This document shows, one piece after another, positions 15,915-25,565 of a DNA stretch of 64,000 nucleotides (positions are counted from its first letter, which is position 1; each line of letters begins with the position of its first letter). This DNA is from Actinomadura latina NBRC 106108 (GTDB lineage Bacteria > Actinomycetota > Actinomycetes > Streptosporangiales > Streptosporangiaceae), in contig NZ_BCQS01000035.1 in the NCBI RefSeq assembly GCF_001552195.1, positions 57,907 to 121,906 of the forward strand. The letters run 5' to 3'. A program made the translations under genes and the position numbers. Below the pieces are notes generated by a model. That model made no database searches. It worked only from the letters and a program-made list of their open reading frames with translations, and was not told the origin of the DNA.

Positions 15915-16825
15915 CCCTCCGCGGACGCCAGGACGAGCCCGCCCGGGCCGCGCCGGACCGGGCCGCGCCGGACCTGCGGGACGCCGGGCCGACCGTGCTG
16001 CGGATGGTGGTGGGCGCCCAGCTGCGCCGGTTCCGGGAGGCCGCCGGGATCTCCACCGAGGCCGCCGGCTACGAGATCCGCGGCTCCCACTCCAAGATCA
16101 GCCGGATGGAGCTGGGCCGCGTCGGCTTCAAGGAACGCGACATCGCCGACCTCCTCACGTTCTACGGCGTGACCGGCGCCGACGTCCGGGCGACGCTGCT
16201 GGACCTCGCCGAGCATGCCAACACCCCCGGCTGGTGGCAGGCGTACGGCGATGTGGTGCCCGGCTGGTTCGAGCCCTACCTCGGCCTGGAGCAGGGCGCC
16301 GACCTCATCCGCGTGTACGAGGTCCAGGACGTCCCGGAGCTGCTCCAGACCCCCGAGTACGCCGAAGCCCTCATCGCCGCCCGCCGGCCCGAGGCGCCCA
16401 GGGAGGAGATCGAGCGGCGGGTCGAGCTGCGCATGGCGCGCCGCCGCGTGTTCGAGCGCCCGGAGCCGCTGAAGCTGTGGGCCGTCCTGGACGAGGCGGT
16501 GCTGCGCCGCACCGTCGGCGGCCCCGCGACGATGCGCGCGCAGATCGAGCATCTGGTCGAGGCGGCGGCGCGGCCGAACATCACCGTGCAGGTCATCCCG
16601 TTCACCTCCGGCGGGCACGCCGCCGAGAGCGGCCCGGTGACGCTGCTGCGGTTCGCCGAGCGCGAGCTGCCCGACGTCGTCTACCTGGAGCAGCTCACCG
16701 GCGCCCTCTACCCGGACCGGACGGCCGACATCGCCCGCTACCGCGACGTCCTCAACCGCCTCGGCGTCCAGGCCGAACCGCCGTCCCGCACGGCGGAATT
16801 CCTCCGGGGCCTCCTCGGCCGCTGA
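15911..16825 (+). CDS. XRE-family HTH regulator with DUF5753
   Basis: 304 residues from GTG at 15911, which overlaps the methyltransferase stop as GTGA. A charged leader of about 30 residues precedes the HTH (LRRFREAAGISTEAAGYEI, then SKISRMELGRVGFKERDI) and a DUF5753 domain (WFEPYLGLEQGADLIRVYEV, VQVIPFTSGGHAAES). It is clearly paralogous to the regulator at 2529, but no DUF397 gene follows; its coupled partner is instead the methyltransferase. A 13-bp tandem duplication begins at its 3' end. Confidence 0.94.
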   Translation: MTLRGRQDEPARAAPDRAAPDLRDAGPTVLRMVVGAQLRRFREAAGISTEAAGYEIRGSHSKISRMELGRVGFKERDIADLLTFYGVTGADVRATLLDLAEHANTPGWWQAYGDVVPGWFEPYLGLEQGADLIRVYEVQDVPELLQTPEYAEALIAARRPEAPREEIERRVELRMARRRVFERPEPLKLWAVLDEAVLRRTVGGPATMRAQIEHLVEAAARPNITVQVIPFTSGGHAAESGPVTLLRFAERELPDVVYLEQLTGALYPDRTADIARYRDVLNRLGVQAEPPSRTAEFLRGLLGR

Positions 16826-16843
16826 CCTACGCCGCTGACCTAC
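16818..16843. repeat. 13-bp perfect tandem duplication over the XRE stop codon
   Basis: GCCGCTGACCTAC at 16818-16830 is repeated at 16831-16843; the first copy holds the XRE stop codon (TGA, 16823-16825). More CTACGCGG-like copies follow up to the end of the convergent gene. Confidence 0.9.
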
Positions 16844-16852
16844 GCGGCGGCC

Positions 16853-17413
16853 CTACGCGGTGGCCGGGACGTAGGTCGCGACGATCACGCCGGTACGGAA
16901 CGTCTTCGTGCCGGCGAGTTCGAGCGATGCGGCGAAGCCCTTCCGGGTGAGCAGGTCGTCCGGCCTGCCGGTGCCGACGAAGACCGGGTGGATCCACAGG
17001 CGCAGCTCGTCCAGCAGGCCGTGCCGCACCAGCGTGCGCGAAACCGGGCCGAAGCCGTACTGCAGGATGTCCTGTCCGTCCCGCTCCTTCAGCCCGGTGA
17101 TCGCGGCGACGGCCTCCGCCCGCGGGATCGCCGTCGTGTCGCCCCAGCCCGGCTTCTTCAGGGAGTCGGACACGACGTAGTGCGGCAGGGCGTTCATCCG
17201 GACGCCGAAGTCGCCGGTCGCCCTCTCCATCGCCGGCCACGCCCGCGAGAACCCGTCGAACGTCCCGCGCCCCATGAGCAGGGCGCCGCAGGAGAACAGC
17301 AGCTCCCGCGCATACGCGGCCGCCTCGTCCTTGAAGTACCGCTCCGTCCAGTTCTGCGGTTTCTCGATGACGCCGTCCAACGACACGTACGTCGAGTTGA
17401 TGATCTTGCGCAT
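16853..17413 (-). CDS. Dihydrofolate reductase-like (RibD C-terminal) protein
   Basis: 186 residues from ATG at 17413, preceded by GGGGGGATC. The start RKIINSTYVSLDGVIEKPQNW and later GRGTFDGFSRAWP and QYGFGPVSRTLVRHGLLDEL match the RibD_C/DHFR-like family (YyaP/YwjB group), expected to bind NADPH. These stand-alone members are seldom characterised and usually do not replace folate or riboflavin enzymes. Convergent with the XRE gene (27-bp gap). Confidence 0.9.
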   Translation of the reverse strand: MRKIINSTYVSLDGVIEKPQNWTERYFKDEAAAYARELLFSCGALLMGRGTFDGFSRAWPAMERATGDFGVRMNALPHYVVSDSLKKPGWGDTTAIPRAEAVAAITGLKERDGQDILQYGFGPVSRTLVRHGLLDELRLWIHPVFVGTGRPDDLLTRKGFAASLELAGTKTFRTGVIVATYVPATA

Positions 17414-17640
17414 GATCCCCCCGGTGGCTCGGTCCGCCCTGCTCTTCTCGCGTCCCGCGCCCCCGCGCGCCACCCCGTTTGCGAGATCATTACGCTCCCT
17501 TGCGCACGACCTCTCCGACCCGCCCGCGCGCGCCGGGACCGGCGGGTGATTTGTCATATATTGCGGAAACGTTGCAGAAAGTTACGGAACGGTAGCGGGC
17601 CCTTGTGGTGGACGTCACCGATAATTGATCATGAACGGTT

Positions 17641-20600
17641 GTGGGGCGACGGGGGCTTGTACTCAGGCGGATGGCCGGCGATCGGACGCTGGTGCTGGCC
17701 GCCTGCGCGACCGCGCTGTTCGCCACCACCGTCCTCGCGGCACTGGTCGGCTACACCGGGTCGGTGACCCGCGAAGGGCTGCGGCGCACCCTGGCCGACG
17801 CGACGTTCGCCTCGGCCGGGACGACGATCGGCGCGCACGTCCCCGCGAACGGCCTCACCCGGGTGCAGGGCCAGGTCGGCGAGGCCCTCGAGCGCATCTA
17901 CCGGGACGTGCCGCTGGCGACCTCGATGAGCGTGCGCAGCGACTCCTACACCCTTCCCGGGCAGGAGAAGAGCGACCATCCCGAGCTGACCGCGTTCGAG
18001 GCCCGCACCGGCATCGAGAAGCACGCGCGGCTCGCCGAGGGACGCTGGCCCGCCGCGACGTCCGGTGACGTGGAGGCGGTGCTGCCCGCCGCCGCGGCCA
18101 AGGCCATCGACGCCGGCGTGGGCGACGTCCTCACGATGCACGGACGCGTCGACAAGAAGTCGGTGGTGAAGGTACGGGTCGTCGGGCTGTTCGACGTCCC
18201 CGACCCTGAGCACTACTTCTGGCAGGACGACCGGCTCATCACGACCGGCGTCGAACGGCTCGACTACACGACCTACGGGCCGTTCGTGGTGCCGCCCGAG
18301 GTGTTCGCCGCCACGTTCACCGGAACCGGAACCGACGCCCGCTTCACCGTCATGCCCGACCTGCGGGACGTCGGGTCCGGCGACCTCGGCCCGCTCGGCG
18401 ACCGCGTGACGCACGCGGACGGCACCTTCGAGGACATCGGCGGCGGTGCGCAGTTCACCGTCGTGACGAAGCTCGCCGAGCTGACCCGGCAGCTGAACGG
18501 CGCCGTGCTCGTGGCACGGTCCACGATGCTGATCCCGGTGATCCAGCTCGTCCTGCTGGCCGGGTGCGCGTGGCTGCTCGTCGCCCGGCTGCTCGCCGAC
18601 CACCGGCGCGGCGAGGTCGCGCTGCTGCGCACCCGCGGCATGGGGATGCGGCAGCTCGCGCGGCTCGGCCTCGCCGAGGGCCTGCTGATCGTGCTGCCCG
18701 CCGCGGTGCTCGGCCCGCTGCTCGCCCGCCCGCTGCTGCGGCTCGCCGGGCACGCCCCGGCGGTGCGCGCGTCGGGGCTGCGGCTGGACGCCGGGCCCGT
18801 CACCCCGCTGTGGATCGTCTCGGTGCTGACGGCGCTGGCGTGCGCGGTCGCGCTGACGGTCCCGACGCTGCGCGGCGCGAACCGCACGTTCGTCGAGGCG
18901 CAGGCCGGGATCGGCCGGCAGGGCCGCGGCGGCCTGCGCGGATCCGGCGTCGACCTGGCGCTGCTGATCGTCGCCGGCCTCGCGATCTGGCAGCTCACCC
19001 GGTACGGGGCCGACGGCGCGGGCGGCGCAGGGGACGGCACGTCCGGCATCGACCCCTTCATCGTGTCCGGCCCCGCGCTGGCGCTGCTCGCCGGCGGGGT
19101 GCTGCTGCTCCGGGTCGTGCCGGGGGCGTCGCGCGTCGCCGAGCGGGTCGCGACGCGGGGACGCGGGCTCGTCCCCGTCCTCGGCACCCGGCAGGTCGGG
19201 CGGCGCCAGCTCCGCTACGCCGGTCCCGTCCTGCTGCTGGTCATGGCGATGGCCGTCGGTGTGCTGTCGGTGACGACGATGGCGACCTGGCGGCAGTCGC
19301 AGACCGACCAGGCGGACTTCCAGAGCGGCGCCGACCTGCGGCTCACCCCCGCCACCGGCGGGGGCGGCCCGGCGGAGCTCGGCCAGGGCGGGCGGTTCGC
19401 GGCGCTGCCCGGCGTCACGGCGGCGACGGCGGTGCTGCGCACGGACGGCGATCTCGGCAACGAGCCCGCGACGCTGCTCGCCGCCGACACCGGGACGCTC
19501 GGGCGGGTGCTGCGCGTCCAGCCCGGCCTGCGGCGCGACCTGCGGCTGGACGAGCTGGCCGGGGCCCGTCCCGCCGCCCCGGCGCTGACCGTCCCGGGCG
19601 AGCCGAAGCGGCTGCTGTTCGACCTGAAGCTCACCCGCACCGGCCCCACGCCCGGCGGCGACGAGCCGGCGGCCGACGCGGAGTACAGGGTCGCGGTGAC
19701 CGTCGTGGACGCGCACGGGCTGGCCAGGCGGGTCGAGCTGCCCGGCTTCCGCGCCGACGGCGCCGAGCACACGGTCGCGCTGGACACCGCCGTCCTGGCC
19801 GGGCCGGGCGGCGTGCCGTCCTACCCGCTGTCGGTCGAGGGCGTCCACTACGCCTACGACGACAACCCCTACACGGGGCCGCTCGACCTGGAGGTCCTGG
19901 ACGTGCGCGGCGACGGCACCGGGGACGCCCCGCCGCCCGCCGGCCTCCGCTGGGACGTGTTCGCCTACTCACCGAACCCGGCCGAGCCTCTCGAACCGCA
20001 CCTGAAGGACGCCAAGGAAACGAAGGGCGCGCTCGCGGAGATCTCGATGCCCGCGACCGCCGACCCGAACCCGAGCCGCGGCGTCTACAGCAGCGCGACC
20101 GGCGGCACCGTCCACGCGATCCTCGGCACGTCCGCACCGCCGAAGCACGGGCTCCAGAACACCGACCTGCAGCCGATCGTGCCGGGCGTCATCACCGACG
20201 AGATGGCGGAACGCGCCAAGGTCGGCGTCGGCGGCACCGTCACCCTCAGCACCGTGGACGGGGACCAGCCGGTCAAGGTCCTGGGAATCGCTCCCGCGCT
20301 GCCGACCGTGCCGCCAGGCCGGCCCGGCGTCCTCGTCGACCTGCCGACGCTCACGCAGAGCCGCCTCGCCGCCGGCGGCGCCGCCGGCGAGAGCATCGAG
20401 CCGGGCGAATGGTGGGCGTCGGTGCGCGGCGGGCGCACCGCCCCGGCCGCCGCGGCGCTCGGCGAGCACCCGGCCTGGGGCGAGATCGCCGCCGACCGCG
20501 TCAAGGTGCGCGCCGAACTCCGCGACGCCCCGCTCGGCGCGGCGCTCCAGGGCGCGCTCGTCCTCGGCTTCGGCGCCGCGCTCGCCTTCGCCGTCATCGC

Positions 20601-20970
20601 GTTCGTCGTGAACGCGGCGGTCACGGCGGGCGAGCGGGCCCGGGAGTTCGCGGTGCTGCGGGCCCTCGGCGTCCATCCGCGGCAGGTCGCCGGGATGCTC
20701 GCGATCGAACAGGCGTACCTGGTCGCGCTCGGCCTGCTCGGCGGGACGTTCCTCGGCCTCGTCGTGGCGCGGCTCGTCGTCCCGCACGTCGTGCTCAGCG
20801 TGCAGGCCGCGGCCCCGTACCCGCCCGCCGAACTCGTCGTCCGGTGGCCGGTGGTGCTGGCCATGCTCGCCGGCGTCGCGGCGGTGCTCGGCCTCGTCCT
20901 GCCGCCGGTGATGCGGGTGCTGCGCCGCCGGAACCTCGGTGCCGGGCTGCGCGCGGGGGAGGACCGATGA
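17641..20970 (+). CDS. Large FtsX/MacB-like ABC transporter permease
   Basis: 1109 residues. An N-terminal membrane helix (about 18-40, LAACATALFATTVLAALVGY) is followed by a long extracytoplasmic domain, a cluster of helices with the FtsX region near 290-400, a second extracytoplasmic domain (about 545-960) and a C-terminal FtsX region (AVIAFVVNAAVTAGERAREF, LRALGVHPRQVAGMLAIEQAYL). GTG at 17641 is the first plausible start; no strong ribosome-binding site is seen. First gene of a four-gene operon joined by ATGA/TGATG overlaps to a second permease and two ATPases. Type VII ABC systems of this sort move lipids, peptides or drugs, or transmit mechanical signals; the substrate is unknown. Confidence 0.9.
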   Translation: MGRRGLVLRRMAGDRTLVLAACATALFATTVLAALVGYTGSVTREGLRRTLADATFASAGTTIGAHVPANGLTRVQGQVGEALERIYRDVPLATSMSVRSDSYTLPGQEKSDHPELTAFEARTGIEKHARLAEGRWPAATSGDVEAVLPAAAAKAIDAGVGDVLTMHGRVDKKSVVKVRVVGLFDVPDPEHYFWQDDRLITTGVERLDYTTYGPFVVPPEVFAATFTGTGTDARFTVMPDLRDVGSGDLGPLGDRVTHADGTFEDIGGGAQFTVVTKLAELTRQLNGAVLVARSTMLIPVIQLVLLAGCAWLLVARLLADHRRGEVALLRTRGMGMRQLARLGLAEGLLIVLPAAVLGPLLARPLLRLAGHAPAVRASGLRLDAGPVTPLWIVSVLTALACAVALTVPTLRGANRTFVEAQAGIGRQGRGGLRGSGVDLALLIVAGLAIWQLTRYGADGAGGAGDGTSGIDPFIVSGPALALLAGGVLLLRVVPGASRVAERVATRGRGLVPVLGTRQVGRRQLRYAGPVLLLVMAMAVGVLSVTTMATWRQSQTDQADFQSGADLRLTPATGGGGPAELGQGGRFAALPGVTAATAVLRTDGDLGNEPATLLAADTGTLGRVLRVQPGLRRDLRLDELAGARPAAPALTVPGEPKRLLFDLKLTRTGPTPGGDEPAADAEYRVAVTVVDAHGLARRVELPGFRADGAEHTVALDTAVLAGPGGVPSYPLSVEGVHYAYDDNPYTGPLDLEVLDVRGDGTGDAPPPAGLRWDVFAYSPNPAEPLEPHLKDAKETKGALAEISMPATADPNPSRGVYSSATGGTVHAILGTSAPPKHGLQNTDLQPIVPGVITDEMAERAKVGVGGTVTLSTVDGDQPVKVLGIAPALPTVPPGRPGVLVDLPTLTQSRLAAGGAAGESIEPGEWWASVRGGRTAPAAAALGEHPAWGEIAADRVKVRAELRDAPLGAALQGALVLGFGAALAFAVIAFVVNAAVTAGERAREFAVLRALGVHPRQVAGMLAIEQAYLVALGLLGGTFLGLVVARLVVPHVVLSVQAAAPYPPAELVVRWPVVLAMLAGVAAVLGLVLPPVMRVLRRRNLGAGLRAGEDR

Positions 20971-23549
20971 GACGCTCCGCCCTGCCGGTGGGAGGCTCCG
21001 CCGTGCGGCTGGCACGGGCGCAGTGGGCGCCGCTCGTCGCGCTGGCCGTCCTGTCGCTGCTGTCGGCGCTGCTCGCGGTCGCCGTCCCGTCCCGCACCGC
21101 CGCCGGGTACGACCGCGCCGCTGCCGCCGCCGTCGGCTCCTCCGCCGACCTCACGGTGGAGGGCAAGGCGGCGGGGAGCACCGCGTGGTCGGCCGTCCCG
21201 AGCCGGGCCGCGCTGGAGGCCGGCAGCGTCACCTGGCAGCAGGCGCTGCCGCGCTCGCTGGCGAAGGTCGCCGGCGAACCCGAGGCGTCCGCCCTGACGG
21301 AGCAGCTGCCCGTTCCCGGGCGGTTCTCCGCCCCCCGGCGGCTGTACCTGGGCTGGGACCTCGGCGCGTGGAGCCGCATCCGGGTCGTCGCCGGCGACCC
21401 GGCGGTCAACCCGGCGTCGGAGACGAGCGGCGACATCCGCGTCATGGTCTCCGCGAAGTACGCCGGGCAGCTCGGCTACAAGGCCGGCGACCGGATGGAC
21501 CTCGGTGACCTCACCGTCCGGATCTCCGGACTGTACGAGCCGGTGAACGCCGCCGACCCGTTCTGGGCGCCGCGCCCCAGCCTGCTGCACCCGGTGAAGG
21601 TGGCGCTCGGCGGCGACGGCGGGCAGGCCGACGCGGGCACCGCGCTCATGGACGCCGGCGGATACTCGCGGGTCGTCCGCGAGAGCGACACGCAGTTCAC
21701 CTTCAGCTGGCGCTTCCCGGTCCGCGGCGCGGACATCGGCGCGGGCGACGCGGCCGCCCTGGCCGGCGACCTCGACGCGTTCCGCTCCGCCGTCCGGGGA
21801 CGCACCGGGATCTTCCCGTGCGACGTCGTCTCCGCGCTCGACGACCGGCTGAACGAGTTCGCCGGACGGCTGCACACCGCCCGCTCCGTGCTCGGCCTGG
21901 CGCGCGGCGGGCTCGCCGCCGTCGCCGCCGGGGTGCTGCTCCTCGCCGCCGGGCTGCTCGGCGAGCGGCTCCGCCCGGCGCTCGGCACGATGCGGGCGCG
22001 CGGCGCGTCGCTGCGGCAGCTCGCCGTCCCCGCCTGCGGGCTGACCGCGCTCGCCGTCGTCCCCGCCGCCCTCCTCGGGTACCTGGCGGGACGGCTGCTG
22101 GACGCCGGGCCGCCGCAGCGCTCCTCCGCCTACGCGATCGGCGCGCTGGCCGCGGCCGCGCTCCTGGTGCCCGCCGCCGTGGTGTGGCGGGAACGGGGCG
22201 GCGGCCTCGGCTCGGCCACCGAACGCCGCGACGACCTCGTCGCCGCCCGGCCCTCGGTGCGGCGGCTCGTCCTGGACCTCCTGCTGGTCGCGCTGGCCGT
22301 GATCGGCGTCGTGCTGCTGCGCGAGCGCGGCGCGTCGGCCGGCACGGACCCGCTGGTCGCCGCCGTCCCCGTGCTGCTCGGCGCGGCGCTCGGCGCCCTC
22401 GTCCTGCGCGGCTACCCGTACCTGCTGCGCGCCGCCGGGCCGCTGCTGCGGCGGCGCAGCGGCGCGGTCGCGTTCCTCGGCGTCGCCCGCGCGTCCCGGC
22501 AGAACCTCGTGGGAGCGCTGCCGCTCGTCGTGCTGCTGCTGGCGGCCACCGTCGCCGGGTTCGCCGCCACCGCGGACACGGCGCTGCGGGACGGCCAGGT
22601 GCGCGCGTCCTGGTCGAAGATCGGCGCCGACGCGCGCATCGAGGCGGGGCCGGTGGACGACGCGGCGTTCGCCCGCGTCCGCGCGCTGCCCGGCGTGACC
22701 GGCGCCGTGCGGGCCCGGGTCATCACCGGAGTGTCGACCGCCACCGACCAGGCCCCGATGACCGTGGTCGGCGTGGACCTGGAGGCCTACCGGGAACTGG
22801 CGCCCGCCGTGCCGGGCATCCCGTCCGGGTCCGGCGTCCTGCTGTCACCGCTCGCCGCCCGCACGAGGGGCATGGAGCCGCAGACTCTGAGCCGTCCGGG
22901 GATGTCCCCGATCCAGGTCGATCCTTCGGGGCAGATTGAGCATTTCCCCGGACAGGACCCGGGCACGGCGTTCGCCGTCGTCCCGTACACGATGGTCGCC
23001 GGTGAGAAGGGCTTCCCCTCGCAGGTCTTCGTCACCGGCGACGTGGACGCCGAGGCCCTGCGCGCCGCCGCCGGAAGCGACGTCCAGCTGCGCCGGGACG
23101 TCCTGCGGGACCTGACGCGCGGCCCCATGGTGACCGTCGTCCACCAGACGTTCCGGGACGGGGCGCTCATCGGCGGCGTGTTCGGCCTGCTCGCGGTGCT
23201 GCTCGTGCTGGTCGTCGGCGCCCGCGCCCGTGGCCGCACCGTCGCCCACCTGCGCGCCCTCGGCCTCAGCCGGCGGCAGAGCAGGGGCCTCGCCCTGGTC
23301 GAGATCGCCCCCGTCCTCCTCTGCGCGGTCGGCGCCGGCTGGGTCCTCGGCCTCCTGCTGCCCGAGATCACCGGCCCGGTCGTCGACCTGCGCCCCTACA
23401 CGGGAGGCTTCGCCGTCACCGCCCACACTCCCGGCCCGGCCGCGCTCCTCGGCCTCATCGGCGCCCTCCTGCTCGCCGCGGCCGCGGCCGTCGCCGTCGA
23501 CCGCCTCTTCGACACCCGCCCCGGAACCGCCCTGAGAACGGGGGACTGA
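20967..23549 (+). CDS. Second FtsX/MacB-like ABC transporter permease
   Basis: 860 residues, ATG overlapping the previous stop (ATGA). It begins RRSALPVGGSAVRLARAQWA followed by a membrane helix (LVALAVLSLLSALLAVAVP), an extracytoplasmic domain to about residue 295, several helices about 300-480 (RGGLAAVAAGVLLLAAGLLG and others), a second outer domain, and C-terminal FtsX helices (RALGLSRRQSRGLALVEIAP). It is organised like the 1109-residue partner but shorter, so the transporter is probably a heterodimer of unequal permeases. The third gene starts at its last base (TGATG). Confidence 0.9.
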   Translation: MRRSALPVGGSAVRLARAQWAPLVALAVLSLLSALLAVAVPSRTAAGYDRAAAAAVGSSADLTVEGKAAGSTAWSAVPSRAALEAGSVTWQQALPRSLAKVAGEPEASALTEQLPVPGRFSAPRRLYLGWDLGAWSRIRVVAGDPAVNPASETSGDIRVMVSAKYAGQLGYKAGDRMDLGDLTVRISGLYEPVNAADPFWAPRPSLLHPVKVALGGDGGQADAGTALMDAGGYSRVVRESDTQFTFSWRFPVRGADIGAGDAAALAGDLDAFRSAVRGRTGIFPCDVVSALDDRLNEFAGRLHTARSVLGLARGGLAAVAAGVLLLAAGLLGERLRPALGTMRARGASLRQLAVPACGLTALAVVPAALLGYLAGRLLDAGPPQRSSAYAIGALAAAALLVPAAVVWRERGGGLGSATERRDDLVAARPSVRRLVLDLLLVALAVIGVVLLRERGASAGTDPLVAAVPVLLGAALGALVLRGYPYLLRAAGPLLRRRSGAVAFLGVARASRQNLVGALPLVVLLLAATVAGFAATADTALRDGQVRASWSKIGADARIEAGPVDDAAFARVRALPGVTGAVRARVITGVSTATDQAPMTVVGVDLEAYRELAPAVPGIPSGSGVLLSPLAARTRGMEPQTLSRPGMSPIQVDPSGQIEHFPGQDPGTAFAVVPYTMVAGEKGFPSQVFVTGDVDAEALRAAAGSDVQLRRDVLRDLTRGPMVTVVHQTFRDGALIGGVFGLLAVLLVLVVGARARGRTVAHLRALGLSRRQSRGLALVEIAPVLLCAVGAGWVLGLLLPEITGPVVDLRPYTGGFAVTAHTPGPAALLGLIGALLLAAAAAVAVDRLFDTRPGTALRTGD

Positions 23550-24466
23550 TGCCCGACGCACCCGACCTCGCCGAACTGGAGCGCCGCGCCGCCGAACGCG
23601 GACCCGTCTACGGCGAGGGCGCCCACATCGTCTGCGACAACCTCGTCCGCATCTACAAGACGGACGGCGTCGAGGTCGTCGCCCTCCAGGGCCTCGACCT
23701 GCTCGTCGACCCGGGCGAACTCGTCGCCATCGTGGGCGCCTCCGGCTCCGGGAAGTCGACGCTCCTCAACATCCTGTCCGGCCTCGACGTCCCCACCGCC
23801 GGCGTCGCCCGCGTCGCCGGGTCCGACCTGCTCACCATGACGTCCAAGGAGCGGCTCCGCTTCCGCCGCGAACAGGTCGGGTTCATCTGGCAGCAGACGT
23901 CCCGCAACCTCCTCCCGTACCTGACCGCCGCGCAGAACGTCGAGCTGCCCATGCGGTTCGCCGGCCGGTCCCGCCGCGAACGCGCCACCCGCGCCGCCGG
24001 ACTCCTCGGCATGCTGGACGTCGGCGACTGCGCGGACCGGCGCCCGGACGAGCTGTCCGGCGGCCAGCAGCAGCGCATCGCGATCGCGGTGGCCGTCGCC
24101 AACGAGCCCCACGTCGTCCTGGCCGACGAACCCACCGGCGAACTCGACACCGCCACCGCCGCCGGGGTCTTCGCCGCGCTCCGCCGCGTCAACGAGGAAC
24201 TCGGCACGACCACCGTCGTCGTCACCCACGACGCGCAGGTGTCCGAACGCGTCGACCGCACCGTCGGCATCCGCGACGGCCGCACCAGCGTCGAGGTCCG
24301 CCGCGGCGGCGGCACCGCCGAGGAGTACGCCCTCCTCGACCGCGCCGGCCGCGTCCAGCTGCCCGCCGCCTTCACCGCGGCCCTCGACCTGCGCGACCGC
24401 GTCCGCCTCGCCCTGGAAAGCGACCACGTCGGCGTCTGGCCCGACCGGGAGGAACCCCGTGACTGA
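23549..24466 (+). CDS. ABC transporter ATP-binding protein (MacB/LolD-like)
   Basis: 305 residues. Walker A VGASGSGKSTLL, Q loop in FIWQQTS, signature LSGGQQQR, Walker B VVLADEPTGELD and H loop VTHD are all intact. A charged N-terminal extension (about 30 residues) and a C-terminal tail of about 60 residues beyond the domain are longer than in simple LolD-type ATPases. Start ATG shares its A with the permease stop (TGATG); its end overlaps the next ATPase by 8 nt. Confidence 0.95.
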   Translation: MPDAPDLAELERRAAERGPVYGEGAHIVCDNLVRIYKTDGVEVVALQGLDLLVDPGELVAIVGASGSGKSTLLNILSGLDVPTAGVARVAGSDLLTMTSKERLRFRREQVGFIWQQTSRNLLPYLTAAQNVELPMRFAGRSRRERATRAAGLLGMLDVGDCADRRPDELSGGQQQRIAIAVAVANEPHVVLADEPTGELDTATAAGVFAALRRVNEELGTTTVVVTHDAQVSERVDRTVGIRDGRTSVEVRRGGGTAEEYALLDRAGRVQLPAAFTAALDLRDRVRLALESDHVGVWPDREEPRD

Positions 24467-25151
24467 CCCGATGGTGGCCGTCCAGGACCTGACCCGCACC
24501 TACCGCACCGGCAAGATCGAGGTCCCGGCCCTGCGCGGCGCTTCCTTCACCGTCCTTCCGGGCGAGCTCGTCGCGATCAAGGGCCGCTCGGGCTCCGGCA
24601 AGACGACCCTCCTCAACCTGATCGGCGGCCTCGACACCCCCGACGGCGGCACCGTCCACGTGGCCGGCCGCGAGGTGGGCACGCTCCCGGAGAACGACCT
24701 CCTGGCCCTGCGCCGCGACCACATCGGCTACGTCTTCCAATCCCACGGCCTGATCCCGGTGCTGTCGGCCGCCGAGAACATCGAGGTCCCCCTGCGCCTG
24801 GTCCGCACGAACCCGGCCGAGCGCGACGAACGGGTACGCGTCCTGCTCTCCCTGGTGGGCCTGGCAGAACACGCGGCCCAACGTCCCTACGAACTCTCCG
24901 GCGGCCAGCGCCAGCGCGTGGCGATAGCCAGAGCCCTGGCCAACCGCCCGAGGCTCCTCCTGGCCGACGAACCCACCGGCCAGCTCGACTCCGAGACGGC
25001 CGCCGCGATCATGCCTCTCCTGCGCGCGGTGGTGGCCAGCGAAGGCGTGACGGTCCTGGTGGCCACCCACGACCAGGCGCTCCTTTCGGAGGCCGACCGG
25101 GTCCTGCGCCTGGAAGACGGCGCCATAACCGAATCCGCCGTCCCCGCCTAA
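24459..25151 (+). CDS. ABC transporter ATP-binding protein (MacB/LolD-like)
   Basis: 230 residues, a compact ATPase: Walker A KGRSGSGKTTLL, Q loop YVFQSHG, signature LSGGQRQR, Walker B LLLADEPTGQLD, H loop ATHD. GTG at 24459 lies inside the end of the previous ATPase gene. Two different ATPases with two different permeases suggest an asymmetric transporter. The stop codon TAA overlaps the stop of the convergent gene at 25148 (CTAA). Confidence 0.95.
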   Translation: MTDPMVAVQDLTRTYRTGKIEVPALRGASFTVLPGELVAIKGRSGSGKTTLLNLIGGLDTPDGGTVHVAGREVGTLPENDLLALRRDHIGYVFQSHGLIPVLSAAENIEVPLRLVRTNPAERDERVRVLLSLVGLAEHAAQRPYELSGGQRQRVAIARALANRPRLLLADEPTGQLDSETAAAIMPLLRAVVASEGVTVLVATHDQALLSEADRVLRLEDGAITESAVPA

Positions 25152-25468
25152 CGCCGATGCACGGCGGACCCCTTGACCAAGGAGGCTGGGGGGGAATCGT
25201 GATCAGTGCGCCGATGAGGTAGCGCGCGCAGGTCGTCCGGGGCGGTCTCCGTGTCCTGGGAGTCTCCGTTCATGGCGACCTCGGTCACCCGGCCGCGCCA
25301 GATGGTGCCGGTGACTCGGTCACCCTCGTCCATGTCGCCCAAGACGGGGCCGGTGTCGGTGTAGGCCGTCTCCCATTCGGTGCCGTGCGCGTCCGTCAGG
25401 ATCGCGCGGTCCAGCTCGCCCCTCTTGTACGTCAGGTGGAGTTCGGACACCGTGAACTGCTGCGTCAT
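25148..25468 (-). CDS. Hypothetical 106-residue protein
   Basis: Not recognised. The N-terminal 70 residues look like a small beta-rich domain (QFTVSELHLTYKRGELDRAI, then DEGDRVTGTIWRGRVTEVAM); the C-terminal tail is polar and rich in His, Asp and Arg. There is no signal peptide or membrane helix. ATG at 25468 fits the drop in AT content but has only a weak GGAT ribosome site. It converges on the ABC operon with overlapping stop codons and is divergent from the UPF0261 gene 97 bp away. Confidence 0.65.
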   Translation of the reverse strand: MTQQFTVSELHLTYKRGELDRAILTDAHGTEWETAYTDTGPVLGDMDEGDRVTGTIWRGRVTEVAMNGDSQDTETAPDDLRALPHRRTDHDSPPASLVKGSAVHRR

Positions 25469-25565
25469 TATCCAATTTAAGCGATCTTGGTCAGGGGCGG
25501 CTGACGCGGCGGCACTGGCAGGTTCCGGTCGGTTGGCGGGTGGGCGGGGCGGGAAGTGATCGTGC

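Noticed and set aside
18564..23549. Very long overlapping open frames opposite or beside real genes (also minus-strand frames over pyc at 6741-8279 and 8829-10922, over GH74 at 34653-37994, and at 28022-30445)
   Set aside because: They follow the GC3-driven shadow pattern, are Arg/Pro/Ala-rich and match no family, while the overlapping frame encodes a recognisable protein. Only the 3' part of 18564-23549, from 20967, is a real gene.
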